Of a stretch of 64,000 bases of DNA, positions 27,127 through 38,985 are shown piece by piece; position 1 is the first letter of the stretch, and each line of letters opens with the position of its first letter. The DNA is taken from contig CM019236.1 of NCBI GenBank assembly GCA_009741485.1, forward strand, positions 31,433,439 to 31,497,438, read 5' to 3'. The notes beneath the pieces were generated by a model, which was not told where the DNA came from, did not search any database, and saw only the letters and a program-made list of their open reading frames with translations. Origin of the DNA: Malurus cyaneus samueli. Its lineage: Eukaryota > Chordata > Aves > Passeriformes > Maluridae. A program made the translations under genes and the position numbers.

Positions 27127-30100
27127 ATATCAAGCCAAGGGAGACTGCTTCTGAGATTGGCAATTATGCATTTTAGATGAATTCTACAGTGTAATGAATG
27201 TTAGTTCATAGAACTGGAAGCTTGTGAAACCATTTCCTACCTAGCAAGGCACCGACAGTGCCTCCTGACCATAATTGTATGTTTTTCTCCCTAATGTGTT
27301 CTTCTAGCCCCCCTCTTGCTGTGCTTAGATGATGCATTATGTTCAGCTTTGACTGAGACACAGAGACGTTCATGGGGCATTTAAAGGCTCATGTCATGCT
27401 TGGGTTGCTACAGCTCACTGCTCTTCAGACCAGGGCCAATCTGAAGGTCATGATGGAAAAATCAGAACTCTTTCAGGTTCATAATACCTATTCATGTCCC
27501 TTCATTTCCTCCTAGTTATGTTTTCTACTGCATGAATTTTATCTTGGCTAAAGGCACTGAGGAACTGAGTTTCAAGTTTTATGTTTTTAACAGCTAGATT
27601 AACAGTTAATGCTAGCATATGGTTTGTGTATACATGTATATTGATCTTAGCCTATATTGTAAGAAAAGAACTTCAATATGATCTTATCTTCTTTCAGAAG
27701 CTTTTACATTTTTCAATTTGATTTTTTCTTAACATTTTATGGAGAATGGCAGTGTGTTACATTGGCCCTGTACTTATAGTATCAATGTTTGTGCTTTTCT
27801 CTATTTTTCCCTATTATTAATTTTAAAGAAAAATTTAATTCAAAGGCTTTGAAAATGATGATTTTTGTTTTGATGGCTGTAACTGATCAAATTGGACACT
27901 ATGGGGTGCTGTTTGATATTCTTTGTGTGCACTGTCTCCTGTCTGCACATGCATATATGCACACACATGCTGCTGCTCTTTCACTGGCTTAGCACCTCTA
28001 CAAGTTCATCACCACGTTAAAAAAGACAACCCGAAATACAATCATGTAAGCTTTTTTGGTCATATACATAACATCTGACTAGCACAGAGTGAGGACTGTA
28101 GGATTGGTTTCATCTGTGCTGCAGAGTCATGGTAGTGTTGAAGATACTCAGCATATAAAAAAGGGTAGAATAAAGTGCTTATATGATATGGTGAAGGGCA
28201 TGTGCTTACACTAGAAATCCAAAAATGCCTGTGTATAATGGCAGAGGAGATTTGTGAAATGGGAATCACCAACCTAAATTCACCTTGAAACAAGTAATTA
28301 ATGAGCTATGGAAGAAACTTTTGCCATCTGTAACTAAAACTTATGCTGAATCAGATCTGTGAAAATATGTGCTAGCTTCTAGAGATTGATTGATTGGAAT
28401 GGCTGTAGCTGTCTTTAAAAAACTTCAGCTAACGAAAAAACATAATATCCCGCAGGTGCATTAAGTATTTCTGTTCAATTGTGTGAGAAAAATATATGGA
28501 CAAATATTGCCAGAAATATGATTATAGCTATTTCTTGAAAAACAGCATGACCACATTGTTGTTTTGTTTTGTGTATCTCCAAGGGTTATTGAGCTAAATG
28601 CACAAACCCATGACTAACAGGATTAGGCAGGTGAGATAAGTTACTCTGTAGGAATATAGTATGAAACTTAGGTGTTGTATACATTTTTGTGAAAACAGTA
28701 CAGATTTTGTGTTCCCTGTTTATCTGCTAAAGCTCAAAAAGGCACATGCTTTCCCTATTTGGATGTTCTTTACCTTCATCACACTCTGTAACTATACATC
28801 ATGGAGTTTTGGCTTCATCCATCCTGAGAATTTGTTCTGCAGAACCATTCTTGTTTTTGAACTTACCACCTGTGTGGAAAGGAAATGTTGCTGTACATGT
28901 ATGTAGGAGTTATCATCGAGCATTCTTACTGCCTCCTGCATTTCTACCCCTTTAGGAAATCCTGGCCCTGATTCTAAAACTGGTGATTTATCACACATTG
29001 CATATAGCTTTTCCAGCTTGCACGTGACTTGGAATTCTCCTACTGAAATAAATATGTCTTGCCACTCTGAACTTGACTAACCAATAATGTGATTAACTCA
29101 GAATTTCAAACTGACATCTACATTCTATGCCAGTTTTAAAAAGGAAAAATTGTGCATTTGCACCAAGGAATGATTTAGTAAGTTACTGAGGTCCACTCTG
29201 ATGACCTCGTAGCTCCCATCTGCTTCTGTTCTTGCATTTTATCTTTCCCACCAAGTGATGAGCATGGGACTTCCATCCTGGAAACTAAGCTTTTGAAGGC
29301 ATTCCATATTGCAGGTATACTTGTCCAATTGCCACATGGGATAAGCTGGATGGTAAAGAAGAAAGTAGCCCTGATCAGCCAATAACTGTATCCAGAAGGA
29401 AGAGTCATTCATTGGCAGCTTAAGAGTGGCTAGTGTCTGACTAGATATTCAGGTTTTGGCTTCTTAGCTTTTTGGTTTACTCTCAGGTTTAGTTTTCTCC
29501 ACAAGGAGTCTGGATTTACTATCCGAAATTTGAGTTTCTTCAAGGTATCTTAAGTGGTGGCATCAAAAAGATGTGTTAAATTAGAAAAAATAGCAGAAAA
29601 ATACATATTCCAGTTCTGTTCATCCTCTAAATCCAGCAAAATATGAATAAATTGAATAAATTAATGAGATATTTCTAAGACAAAGAGTCCACTATGGAAA
29701 ATTAAATGGAAAAATCAGTTAGTAAGCATTTAATTTCTGATAAGCGTTGCTCATGAAGATATCATGTGGTTAAAGATTTGCTCAGTAAAGTACAGACTGG
29801 AAATATGTATATAAACTCTACTGCTCTAGGGCAGAAATGTATGAACAAGCTATACAGTCTTGCAGACTTCCTGGAGTTTATTTGCCTGCCTATAGAGTAC
29901 ATTGCAACCTTCTTTTGTAGCCATTTTTATACTAATGTTTCAGCTCTCTTTTAGAAAAGATTGTGAATAGTTTATTCTGCAGTCCATTCATCCAGACCAT
30001 TGTTCATCAGTTTTCTTTACGAGAACTTTCCAGGAAAAACATGCAATTGAATTAAGCTTCCTGTTGCTGGCAATGATGTGTTTCACTTTGGTTTTGATAA

Positions 30101-32212
30101 GACTGTGCTATATGTCATCTCTTAGAACCATCTTCTGAAACACAGAGACTAAAAAAAAAAATACTTTGTTATTTAAATTCAAATCTGCTAATACAGCAAT
30201 TTCATTCCTGTACTGTCCAAGAAATTGGCATTCCTATGCACTTTGGTATAGAAAATACGTAAAAGACCAGTTAATTTTGGATAAATTTTTGGTTTCCAAC
30301 AAAGATATGGAAGCTCTATGGTCTTCGCAACTATTTGTTTCATCAGCAGTTGTTAATTTTCTTTTCTTGAATTATTGGATTGAAATGGCAAGCCAACAGA
30401 CAAGTAGGAAAACTCACACTGAAATAACGAAAGCAGTATTTTAAAACAGATGCTTGTAGAAGCCACAGTGTCTGTAGATTCCAGATATAGCTGCAACAAA
30501 GAAATGTGGTCTACAGTGCAGTTTATCATATGGCACAAGGGAAAAGGTTTAAAATATGAGTTGTTTGGCAAACAATGAGATGAAAAGAAGATTCCATCTA
30601 TGACAAAATAGCTTTCAGGATGCAGACTGAACAGACATAAAAATCCACGATTTGTCTTACATTTCACATGCAGCAATGTTTTGCACAGCTGTCTTAGTTT
30701 TCAATGAGCATTGTAAAAATATTATTTTCAAGATGTGGAAGTATGTGCAAACCCTCTATCATGTTTATTTTAGTAGTGCTGGGGAAGAGGTCATCCATGC
30801 TAGAAATGCTTCCCCCTGTTATCTGATGTCTGCTTTACTTTATACCATCTGCTGGTGGCTGGGCCCTTCTCTCCTGTGGACAGATGATCCATTTCAGATG
30901 CCTGCCTTCTCTTTGCCAAGGCCAAGCACTGGCATGGTCTAATTGCCCATCTGGTTGCTTTCTTGTTGCCTTTGGAAGGCTGTGCTCTCGCTGCGGCTTT
31001 TGTGGTTGTTTCCATCAGGCAGTGTGGTCCCTCTCAGAGGCACAAGCATGCCAGACAAACCTTTTTGAATCAGTGCCAGTCCTCTTCCTTGGGAGGTGAA
31101 GCCAAATATCATATATTTAAAATTGTAATGCTTTACTTGTCCACCTAGCTCCTGTCTCCTGAAGTCATTAGTTGTGGTTTTACTTCACTGTCAAAATACT
31201 CTTCAGTTTTCTTCCCTCTCAGCTCTACCTATTTTCAGCTCTCTGTTTAGCAAACTCTGTGTAGGTAAAATAGAGAGATTCTGTTGTTCTACTTAAGACC
31301 TTTTTTTTTTTATTCCTTTCTGTGTTGGAAGTAGGAAGTAGAATGTGTTTCTTATTAAATGTGAAATGCTGTTTAAATAATGTTTAGGAGCTGTCATAAA
31401 TCAGCTAAAGCCAGGCTGCTTAAAATTATTTTTAACATTCTGTGTCTAGCAAGTAACGATACACTATAGTGGGTGATGAAACCTAAATAGTGCTGCTTAT
31501 GCTATTTTTTAAAGTATTAAATCAATGGTCCTTTCAAGGTTTTGATGCTCATCTGCATACAGTGTTTCCCTAATATGGTACAGATCTGACCCATGATTGA
31601 TTGCATTTACACAGCTTGCTCTATAGAGAGATACCCTGACTCACTATTAAACATTAGTCAGTTAAAGCTCTTGTTCTTACTATTCTAGGTTCACAGTCAT
31701 TAAGTTCAAGTCATCTTTTCACAACAGATACAAATACTTGAGGTCAGGTAAGAACAGAGTTGGTCTTAACTTTCTCTTCAGGCTTTCTGCTCACTTTGAA
31801 ATAAATTTGTCAGTCATGCTTCAGTGACATTTCAGTTAAATGACACAATCCACAAGAGATGGATTAACTCAGAATTCATCTTGTATAGACCACTGGATAT
31901 GTACAAATAGGCACAAATAGCCTACTTTAGTTTAGCTCCAAATATGTTTACTAAAGTAATCTTGATTTTCAAGATGGAAATATTCAAACATCTGCAGCAG
32001 AAGGGAATGCCTTCAATTACTATCGAGCAACAGTCTTTCTTGTAATACCATGAAACCATATTACTTCAGCAAGTCTGGTTGCAGGACAAGAAATTAAATC
32101 TCTTACAATCTTCTTAAATCTTCTGGTTATCTTAGGAATTGAGAAAAAAATAGCATATTTATATATTAATATATGTTAACCACAACAACTTGCTTATGTT
32201 TCTCTTTTGAAT

Positions 32213-32266
32213 GTCTGTTTGTTGTTTGGGTTGGTTTGTTGGTTGGGGTTTGTGGTTTTTTTCCTC
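32213..32266 (+). repeat. G/T-rich low-complexity tract
   Basis: About 50 bases composed almost only of G and T, with GG or longer G-runs at short spacing (GGGTTGGTTTG, then TTGGTTGGGG). A two-tier G-quadruplex is possible on the plus strand. Confidence 0.6.
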
Positions 32267-35200
32267 ACACATTCATATATGTTGAATAAAAGGGAATGGG
32301 CTTTTCTCATGCTATACTCAGTGTGACATAATTGGGTAATACCAGCATGTCATGATACACTATTTGACTTTGTTGGTCTTAATTAAATGCTCTGGCAGAA
32401 AAATCTGTGTACCAGCAACACTCTTGGATATTTCCTAACATTTGGGCCTAGTTTAATTTATTTTTTATTCTAACAAGTAGACAGTGCACACCTACAGTAC
32501 ACTGTGTACTCTTGTAATAAACTACCATGATAAATAAAAACTTACTAAGACATTCAATAGACACAGAAGCAAAGACAATTGAAGGGGTTGTGGTGGTGCA
32601 TCCCCCCTCCACCCCCAATCTTTTCCAGGCTGCAGTGTGATCTGAGAGATGCTTGTTGGGCAGTGGGAAATGAGCCTCACTGGGCGATCTCAACCACACT
32701 TATTTGGGACAGGGGTGAAGAAAATGTTTGCATGTTGTGTTGATAAAAAAACAATATTTAAGAATTATGTTTTAGGACTGAAGGATGCACAGAATATCAA
32801 AATAACTAGGCCACCAATGCTGCACTGAATATCTCAAAAGAAGTGGATGAAGATTGGTCTGTCACTAGGACTGCTGTCAAACTAGCTGTGAATGGCAAAA
32901 GAAAAAAAGGCAGTAAGAGGAGACAGAGATATGGGGCTGGAATGCAGTTTACCTACCACTAGCTCCTTAAAACATGGCATGGAAATGTGGTTATACATAT
33001 CCCAACTTCTTAATAACTTTAGCTCATCTAATCTCTAGAGACTAACTATTACGTATTGTCTAAGTGACCTGTAAATGACATGGTTTAGGATTCATACTGG
33101 TGTTAACGCTAGCAGCACTTTAAAAATTTTTAAGATAAAAAGTTAAGAATGTTGAAGAAGAAAAGAATTAATGATCCTATTTCAGCATAATGCTATTTTA
33201 TAGTGTAGAGTAAAAATGTAGGAGGAAGTTTGCTTTGAACATACAGATCTTGCTTTCATTCATGGTGCCACATAATATTTGCTTATCCTCAAAGGAGGAA
33301 AAAAGCTCCTTGAATTGACAGACAATAAGAAAAGGGATTTACTGCTCTATTTACTTTTATTAAGGAAATTCTATTTCAAAGAGCTAAAGGGTTTAGTTAT
33401 ATTGGTTGCATTCCTTTTGGAAGAAGTTTATAACACTTCTCTAGTCAGTCATACACTGTCTATTTTAGAAAATTGTTTATTGATTTACGCTTATATTTTC
33501 CTATTTTTATACAGCTAAATTGGTGTTTTAGAAGAAAAAAATTCTATTCACTTTTACGATCTGGAGCAAAGATAATATGAGTTTGCAACTTTATTAATTT
33601 TTGCCCTTCTGACATTCTGTTTTGAAGGCCTTATGTGCACTAAATGTCTACACTTGTCCCACTTTTTCTTCTTTCCCTCTTGGTATCAGAACTGCTTTTT
33701 ACTGATGTACATGAGGAAAAAAGAGAAGATAGGCACATGACTGAATTACATGACTTTGAAAGCATTTTTTTTTTCTTATAATAGGTCCCAATTGTCAAAC
33801 ATGTGCACAGTATTTATACCATATTATTAGTCTATATTACTTTGTATTAGTTTTTAATGTTGCATGGGAAATCAGTGAAAGCTGTGGTACATTACTGTGC
33901 TCTGTTGATCAGGTGTACCGCTGAAAAGGCAAGGACTTTATTCTGAGACTCAGTGCAGACTTGTAACCAGCAGAGTATTTGTGCCCTTTGCAGTGTTAAG
34001 GAGTCCCCTTTGTCCCCCTGGAGTCCTTTACACTCCAGGAAATTGTATTTTGAATATGATTGTTTATAGAATCTTCAGTTTAGGAGGGACACTTACTTAT
34101 ACACAGAAATTAAAAATAAATATATTTATTTGTGAAATACACGATTTGTGGTTGTTCATGTAGTCAGGGAGAAAGAAAGAAAATACAGCTCTCTGTAATG
34201 AGGGCTAGTTTTGTTTGTAAACAAAAATACTTTTTGATGTCAGTAATCAATTTCTTCCAAACTATTATAGTTTTTTCATGGCAACTACCTTAGCCTTCTC
34301 CGTGTGATGGATACAGATACCTGCCTATTTCCAAATTTTTAGAAACTCTTTGATTTTAGCCATCCTACTAATCATCTCCTCCTTTATTTTTGAGTTTCCT
34401 TCTGTAGTTTCCAGCTTCCTTCAAGTGACCAAAAGCTCTGTCCTCTGCCTTCCAAGACTCATGATCATGTGTTTTCCTGACTTTCAGGTTTTCCCTGCTT
34501 CTATACCGGGCAATTTCAAAGACACAGGGTAATGGGACTTCTGATAAGTCTTTGCTATTGACATAAGGTTTGTAATTCAATTATGTGTGTTTGCCTACTT
34601 AATCTATGATGAGGGTTAACCAGTCTCCCCAAGTGCCCTAATTATATTAATATTTATTACGTTTCCTTATGAGAATGGTAAGGATGTCAAGTTCCCATGG
34701 TCAAAGGTGCTATAATATTTCAAAATGACCACAGAAATATTTTCTTCCTTTTACTGCAATCTGAGATTTACCCTTCCAACTACAGCAATATATGGATTGA
34801 GTGAACCTAAATTAGTTCTAGAATTGCTACATTTGCATATTAAAATGTTATTTAAAGATCTGTGTAGAAAAGCTTGGAATTCTTGTATTTCAAGTCTATT
34901 GAGTAACACAATAAATTCAATATTAGAAACAAAGCTATATGCAGGATAATCTCACTCCTTCTTCTAGCTAAATTCTAAATGATGCCTGAATTATTTTCCT
35001 GTATAATATACATTGTTAAAAAGAGATGACATCAGCACATAAAGGTTTGATTGTTGCTTCTTTGGTAATACCTGGAAAATCAGCTCATAACTTGTCTCTT
35101 GGGAATTCTTGTGGACTTCCCAACTCATGCTGTGCCATCATGTGTCTCTCTGTAATATTTATTTTTGGTATTTTATAGTCTTGCATAAAGAACTTGCCAA

Positions 35201-35798
35201 AGAAAATCTGACCCTCTGCTTTATGTGGTTGACTAACTGCCACGAGTTTGTGTCAACAGTTTCTCTAGGGACAGCTATCTAATTCTGACGAACTTGAAGC
35301 ATCAGCTCAGAAAGTGCTTCTGGTCTCATCCACTGTGATTTCATGATAACGGATGTCACAGCTCTTCCTCGGTCTCTCACATGTTTTCCTCAAGTGAGTT
35401 TTAAGAATTTTGAGTGTAACCTTCCATCAAGGTATATTGATGCAAGCCTTCCATCAGGCATATTTTCATCACCTTGTGTGTAATTCTGGGTCTGAAGGAT
35501 TCCTGCAGGACTCTGTTCTTGTGCTGCTGTAACTGAACACATTGCTGAAAAAAGTATTAAGTGCATCTTCTGGAAGACAGCTCTTCACTGTCATTGCTCC
35601 TTAGAGGCCTCAAATGCTTAGGTTTGTGAAGTGAGTTAATAAAACTCATCCTGCTCTGTTGCAGCTTCCTCCTAGAATGTACATGCTATCAGGGAAAGCA
35701 AGGGACATGTAATAAGGGAATTTTAAATCAAGGCTTATCTATGTTAAGTGAGTAACTTGCAAAATCTCAGTTTCTTTAATCCCAAAAGGGTTCCTCCT

Positions 35799-35852
35799 AA
35801 AAAAAAATATAAAAAAAAAATTAAAAAAAATTTAAAAAAATAAATAAAAAAA
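35799..35852. repeat. A-rich tract
   Basis: Over 50 bases of A with occasional T, just downstream of unique DNA. It could be the relic of a poly(A) tail of a processed sequence. I see no recognisable retrocopy upstream and no target duplication, so simple-sequence expansion is equally likely. Confidence 0.8.
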
Positions 35853-38289
35853 GTTCTCTTTCAGACCATGAAATGAAATGTTCAAGGCTGAAAATACTTT
35901 TTTCAAAGCATTGGAGTTCTCTAGCCCATCTCAATGAGTGTTTTGTTTAATTAAAAAAACCAATGGTAATGGTAGCAGGGCATTGGGGAAATAGTATTAC
36001 ATAGACAGCATTGTTTCATTGTAGATGTAATTACCTATTTGTTTTCTTTTTCATAAGGTATTTCGAAATTTTGGTGCCTTTTTTCAGTTTTTTTTTCTGC
36101 CTTAAAAGACTGTGAGAGATGGACAATTTTCTTTGAATAATGACATCTCTCTGTTAATTTATTATCTTTTCTTTCACCCTGCCTGAGTAACAAATACCAC
36201 GTTTGCACCTTTAATGCTATGATGCTGGGAAGGGCTATCAGTTGCCTGACATCTCACATGTGTTTCGCAGAAGTGCTTACCTGGGTAGGAGTGTGTAAGT
36301 AGCCCATGCTTGTCCATCCTGGTGCCTGGAAACGTGCCCTGGTCCATGGGAAGCAGTCTTCTAGGCAGCTCATGTGCAGTATGCCAAGTCAAGTCTCTTG
36401 CAATTGCTTGTCAAGAGCCAGTCAGCACACAAGGTGACCTGCTTTTCTCTAGCTGTTTCATCTTCTCTCCTTGGTAAAGTCTTTCCTTGCCTAGGAAGGT
36501 TCATTCTTGCATCTAGGCCAGGGTCCTGTCATCTGTAGAGTCAGACTGCTTGGAACAGGGTCACAGGGGCCTGTCAACAGCAGCTGCATGCCAGACAAGA
36601 TATCATAACCAAAATCCTGTCTTGTAGGTGCAGATGACAGGAGCATAATTGTGTTTGACAAGCTACTAAAAGAGGAGGGAGGCAAGCCACAGAACTCTGC
36701 TTTCTCTTCTCTCAGTGCTTTATTCACATCCTTGCTGCTTCTAACGTGCTCTGTTAACTGATCATTTTAGGTTGCCGACATAATGGGAGCCCTGGGGAAT
36801 TAGTCTGCATGAGATGTAAGGGGCCGCTTCTTGGTAATGTATTAGTCATTTCAAAACACTTTGCGAAGGAAGCAGAAAAAAAAAATGACAAGCTAATTCT
36901 GTGATATATTTCAGAGGTATTCAGGCCCCTGTGAGAACAATACCTCTATTCATGTCTTGGCACCATTGGAAATTCATTTTTCCTTCGTTCAAGAGAGTGG
37001 CCTGAGCAGAAACAGAGAGAGAAAGACTTTCCTAAGACAAGTTTTCTGCAGTTATCAGAGAGAATGACTGGCAGTTTTCACTGACTATATAAGGAGAGAG
37101 CCCAGGGATGCATTACCTTTACAGAGTGTTATGTTTTCAGTCTGTCCTCTGGAATTCTTCTCACCTTGATGTAATACGCACAGGTATCAGGCAAATCTGA
37201 CAAGCTGTGTTCTTCTGAAACATACACTTTAATATGTAGGGCAGTAAGTTTATGAGGACTGTATAACATTTGATTTATTGGGAAAGTATGTGTAAAAAGG
37301 GATCATCTAGCTGTCTGTTCCATGTAGGAAATGGTCGTCAAATGAAACAAACTAAATAGTATCATAGCATGCTGTGGGGATAAGGGTTGGCTGTTATCCC
37401 AGCACTGTGTTAGCTTGTTCTACTCAAATGGACAAAGGTAAAAGCAAACATTCTGTGATGGAATAGGGCATGGTAAGTAGAACTGTGAGTAAACTGTCAT
37501 TAATTAATTAGAGAGGTGGCCATTTTCAAAATTAGGAGTTGTGATTAAAATTGTGATTATATCATAGTTGCTGATAGAAAAGTTCTGAAAGTGTTACAAT
37601 ACTTTAAGTGTATATAATTGTTGAAGAAACCTTCAGTGTAGAGCCAGTAGCCACTGAAGAAACCTTCAGTGTAGAGCCAATCAGCATCAAAGGGTAGTAA
37701 ACTGTACAAATGCCATCTCAATGAGTAAGGTTATAGACAAGGCTTTGAAAATTTGAGATGGGCTTCTTTCAAAACTCAGGCCATTCAAGACTTCCCAGAA
37801 CTTGAAATAAGCTGATTTTTTACCACAAACCAAAGTAGGAAATTCCACTGAGAGATAATTTCATCATTTTCTTAGTCTTTTATTGTGCAATCCAGATATA
37901 TATTACCTCATTCTGTTTCCACATGTGAAATAATGTCATTATTCTCTGTGTGACTCAGAAAACTCCTTTGCAAGTGGCAAAAACATTGCTTAGACTTATA
38001 TCTCTTCTGGATGCTACTTCTCATCTTTGCAAACCAAGGAAGTTAATGGAGTTATTTAAAACTATAGCTATGTCTTCCCCAGAATTTTATCAAACTGATT
38101 TGGCAAAGTACTTAAGCAGTTAACACCAAAAAATGAGTGCTCAGTGGTAAATGTGGATTGAGAAATGTGCCCCTTCTGGAACTGAAACTCCTCCCTGAAG
38201 AGGGCCAGGAGTTCAATGCCTCATTCAGATCAGCCTTGTATCAGCATACATGAATTGCCCAGGCCCTGATAGCCCATGAAATTTCAGAG
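35853..38289. other. Unique noncoding DNA
   Basis: No gene is recognised. GC-richer patches at 36170-36400 and 36490-36730 hold short minus frames without domains. A TATATAAGG string (from 37086) resembles a TATA box, but no transcript is evident. Part of 38160-38289 may be the diverged start of the adjoining CR1. Confidence 0.45.
37622..37679. repeat. Tandem duplication, period 33
   Basis: A 25-base word starting TGAAGAAACC and ending GTAGAGCCA occurs at 37622-37646 and again, identical, at 37655-37679. Eight unrelated bases lie between the copies. The copies carry no differences, implying a recent local duplication. Confidence 0.9.
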
Positions 38290-38985
38290 CCAGGAATGCT
38301 TGCACTCACTGGAGGCGGATCAGGTTAGGAAGTTTTTAAACAAACTGGACACAACCAGAACATTTGCTCTGATGGGAGGCACCTGGAGGGGCTGAGAAAG
38401 TTGGCCCACATCACTGAGAAGCTACTCTTGGTAAACTGTAAGTTGCCATAGCAATTTAAGATAGTAAATGCCATTCCTGTCTTGAAGCATGATCTAGAAA
38501 TATAGAGGAAGGTCAGAGAAGATGATGGAGCAAATAATCCTGGAATCAATTTCCTAAGGTAATGAAGGATTAGAAGATGACTGGGACTAGAGATGGATTT
38601 ACATGGGGGAAGTCAAGCTGGACCATGTGATAACCTTTTACAATAAACCAGTAGATAAAGGGAGAACAATAGATGCTGTTAAATTTTGGAAGTTTTGCAC
38701 ACTGTCTCTCATTTGCAAGCTGATGAGATCAGTGAGGTGCACTGAGAACAGGTTGAGGTACTGCGCTCCTAGGGCTGTGATCAGCACCTCCAGGTCCAGC
38801 TGGAGGCCAGTGTGCAGTGCAGTACCCCAGGCATGGTGCCGGCAGTGTCCAGTGTGCCTTCCTGAATAATTTGTATGCTGGTCCACAGTGCACTCTCAGC
38901 AGCTTCACAGGGGATACAGAATTAGGAGAAGTGGTTGATAAGACTGATAGACTTGCTGCCATCCAGAGAATCTTAGGATAGAAAA
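38290..38985 (+). mobile_element. CR1 LINE fragment, reverse-transcriptase part of ORF2
   Basis: The order of words matches the CR1 ORF2 reverse-transcriptase region on the plus strand. First comes the segment ending in the ATCCTGGAATCAATTTCC-like motif, then the TTACATGGGGGAAGTCAAG-like motif, then the CCAGCTGGAGGCCAGTGTG-like motif. Last is a CTLSSFTGDTELG peptide at about 38889-38927. That peptide corresponds to the family's FADD catalytic box, here FTGD at 38904-38915, so one of the two catalytic aspartates is lost. Frames are interrupted and both ends are truncated; no 3' UTR follows. This is an old dead fragment. Confidence 0.8.

Larger units (their letters stand above)
24669..35798. 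other. Unique AT-rich, CpG-poor noncoding DNA
   Basis: No gene or transposon is recognised over about 11 kb apart from the short repeats listed separately. CpG is almost absent between 25.0 and 27.0 kb (I count one clear instance before the one at 27000/27001). Slightly GC-richer patches lie at 29175-29410 and 30770-31080. The latter carries overlapping short frames on both strands but no recognisable protein. An 8-bp stem hairpin (CCTGGAGT / ACTCCAGG) lies at 34017-34039. Confidence 0.5.

Noticed and set aside
34060..34100. TAGAATCTTCAG...GGAGGGACAC resembling a CR1 3' edge in antisense
   Set aside because: Only about 30 bases resemble CR1 and the following sequence does not continue the family; too weak to call.
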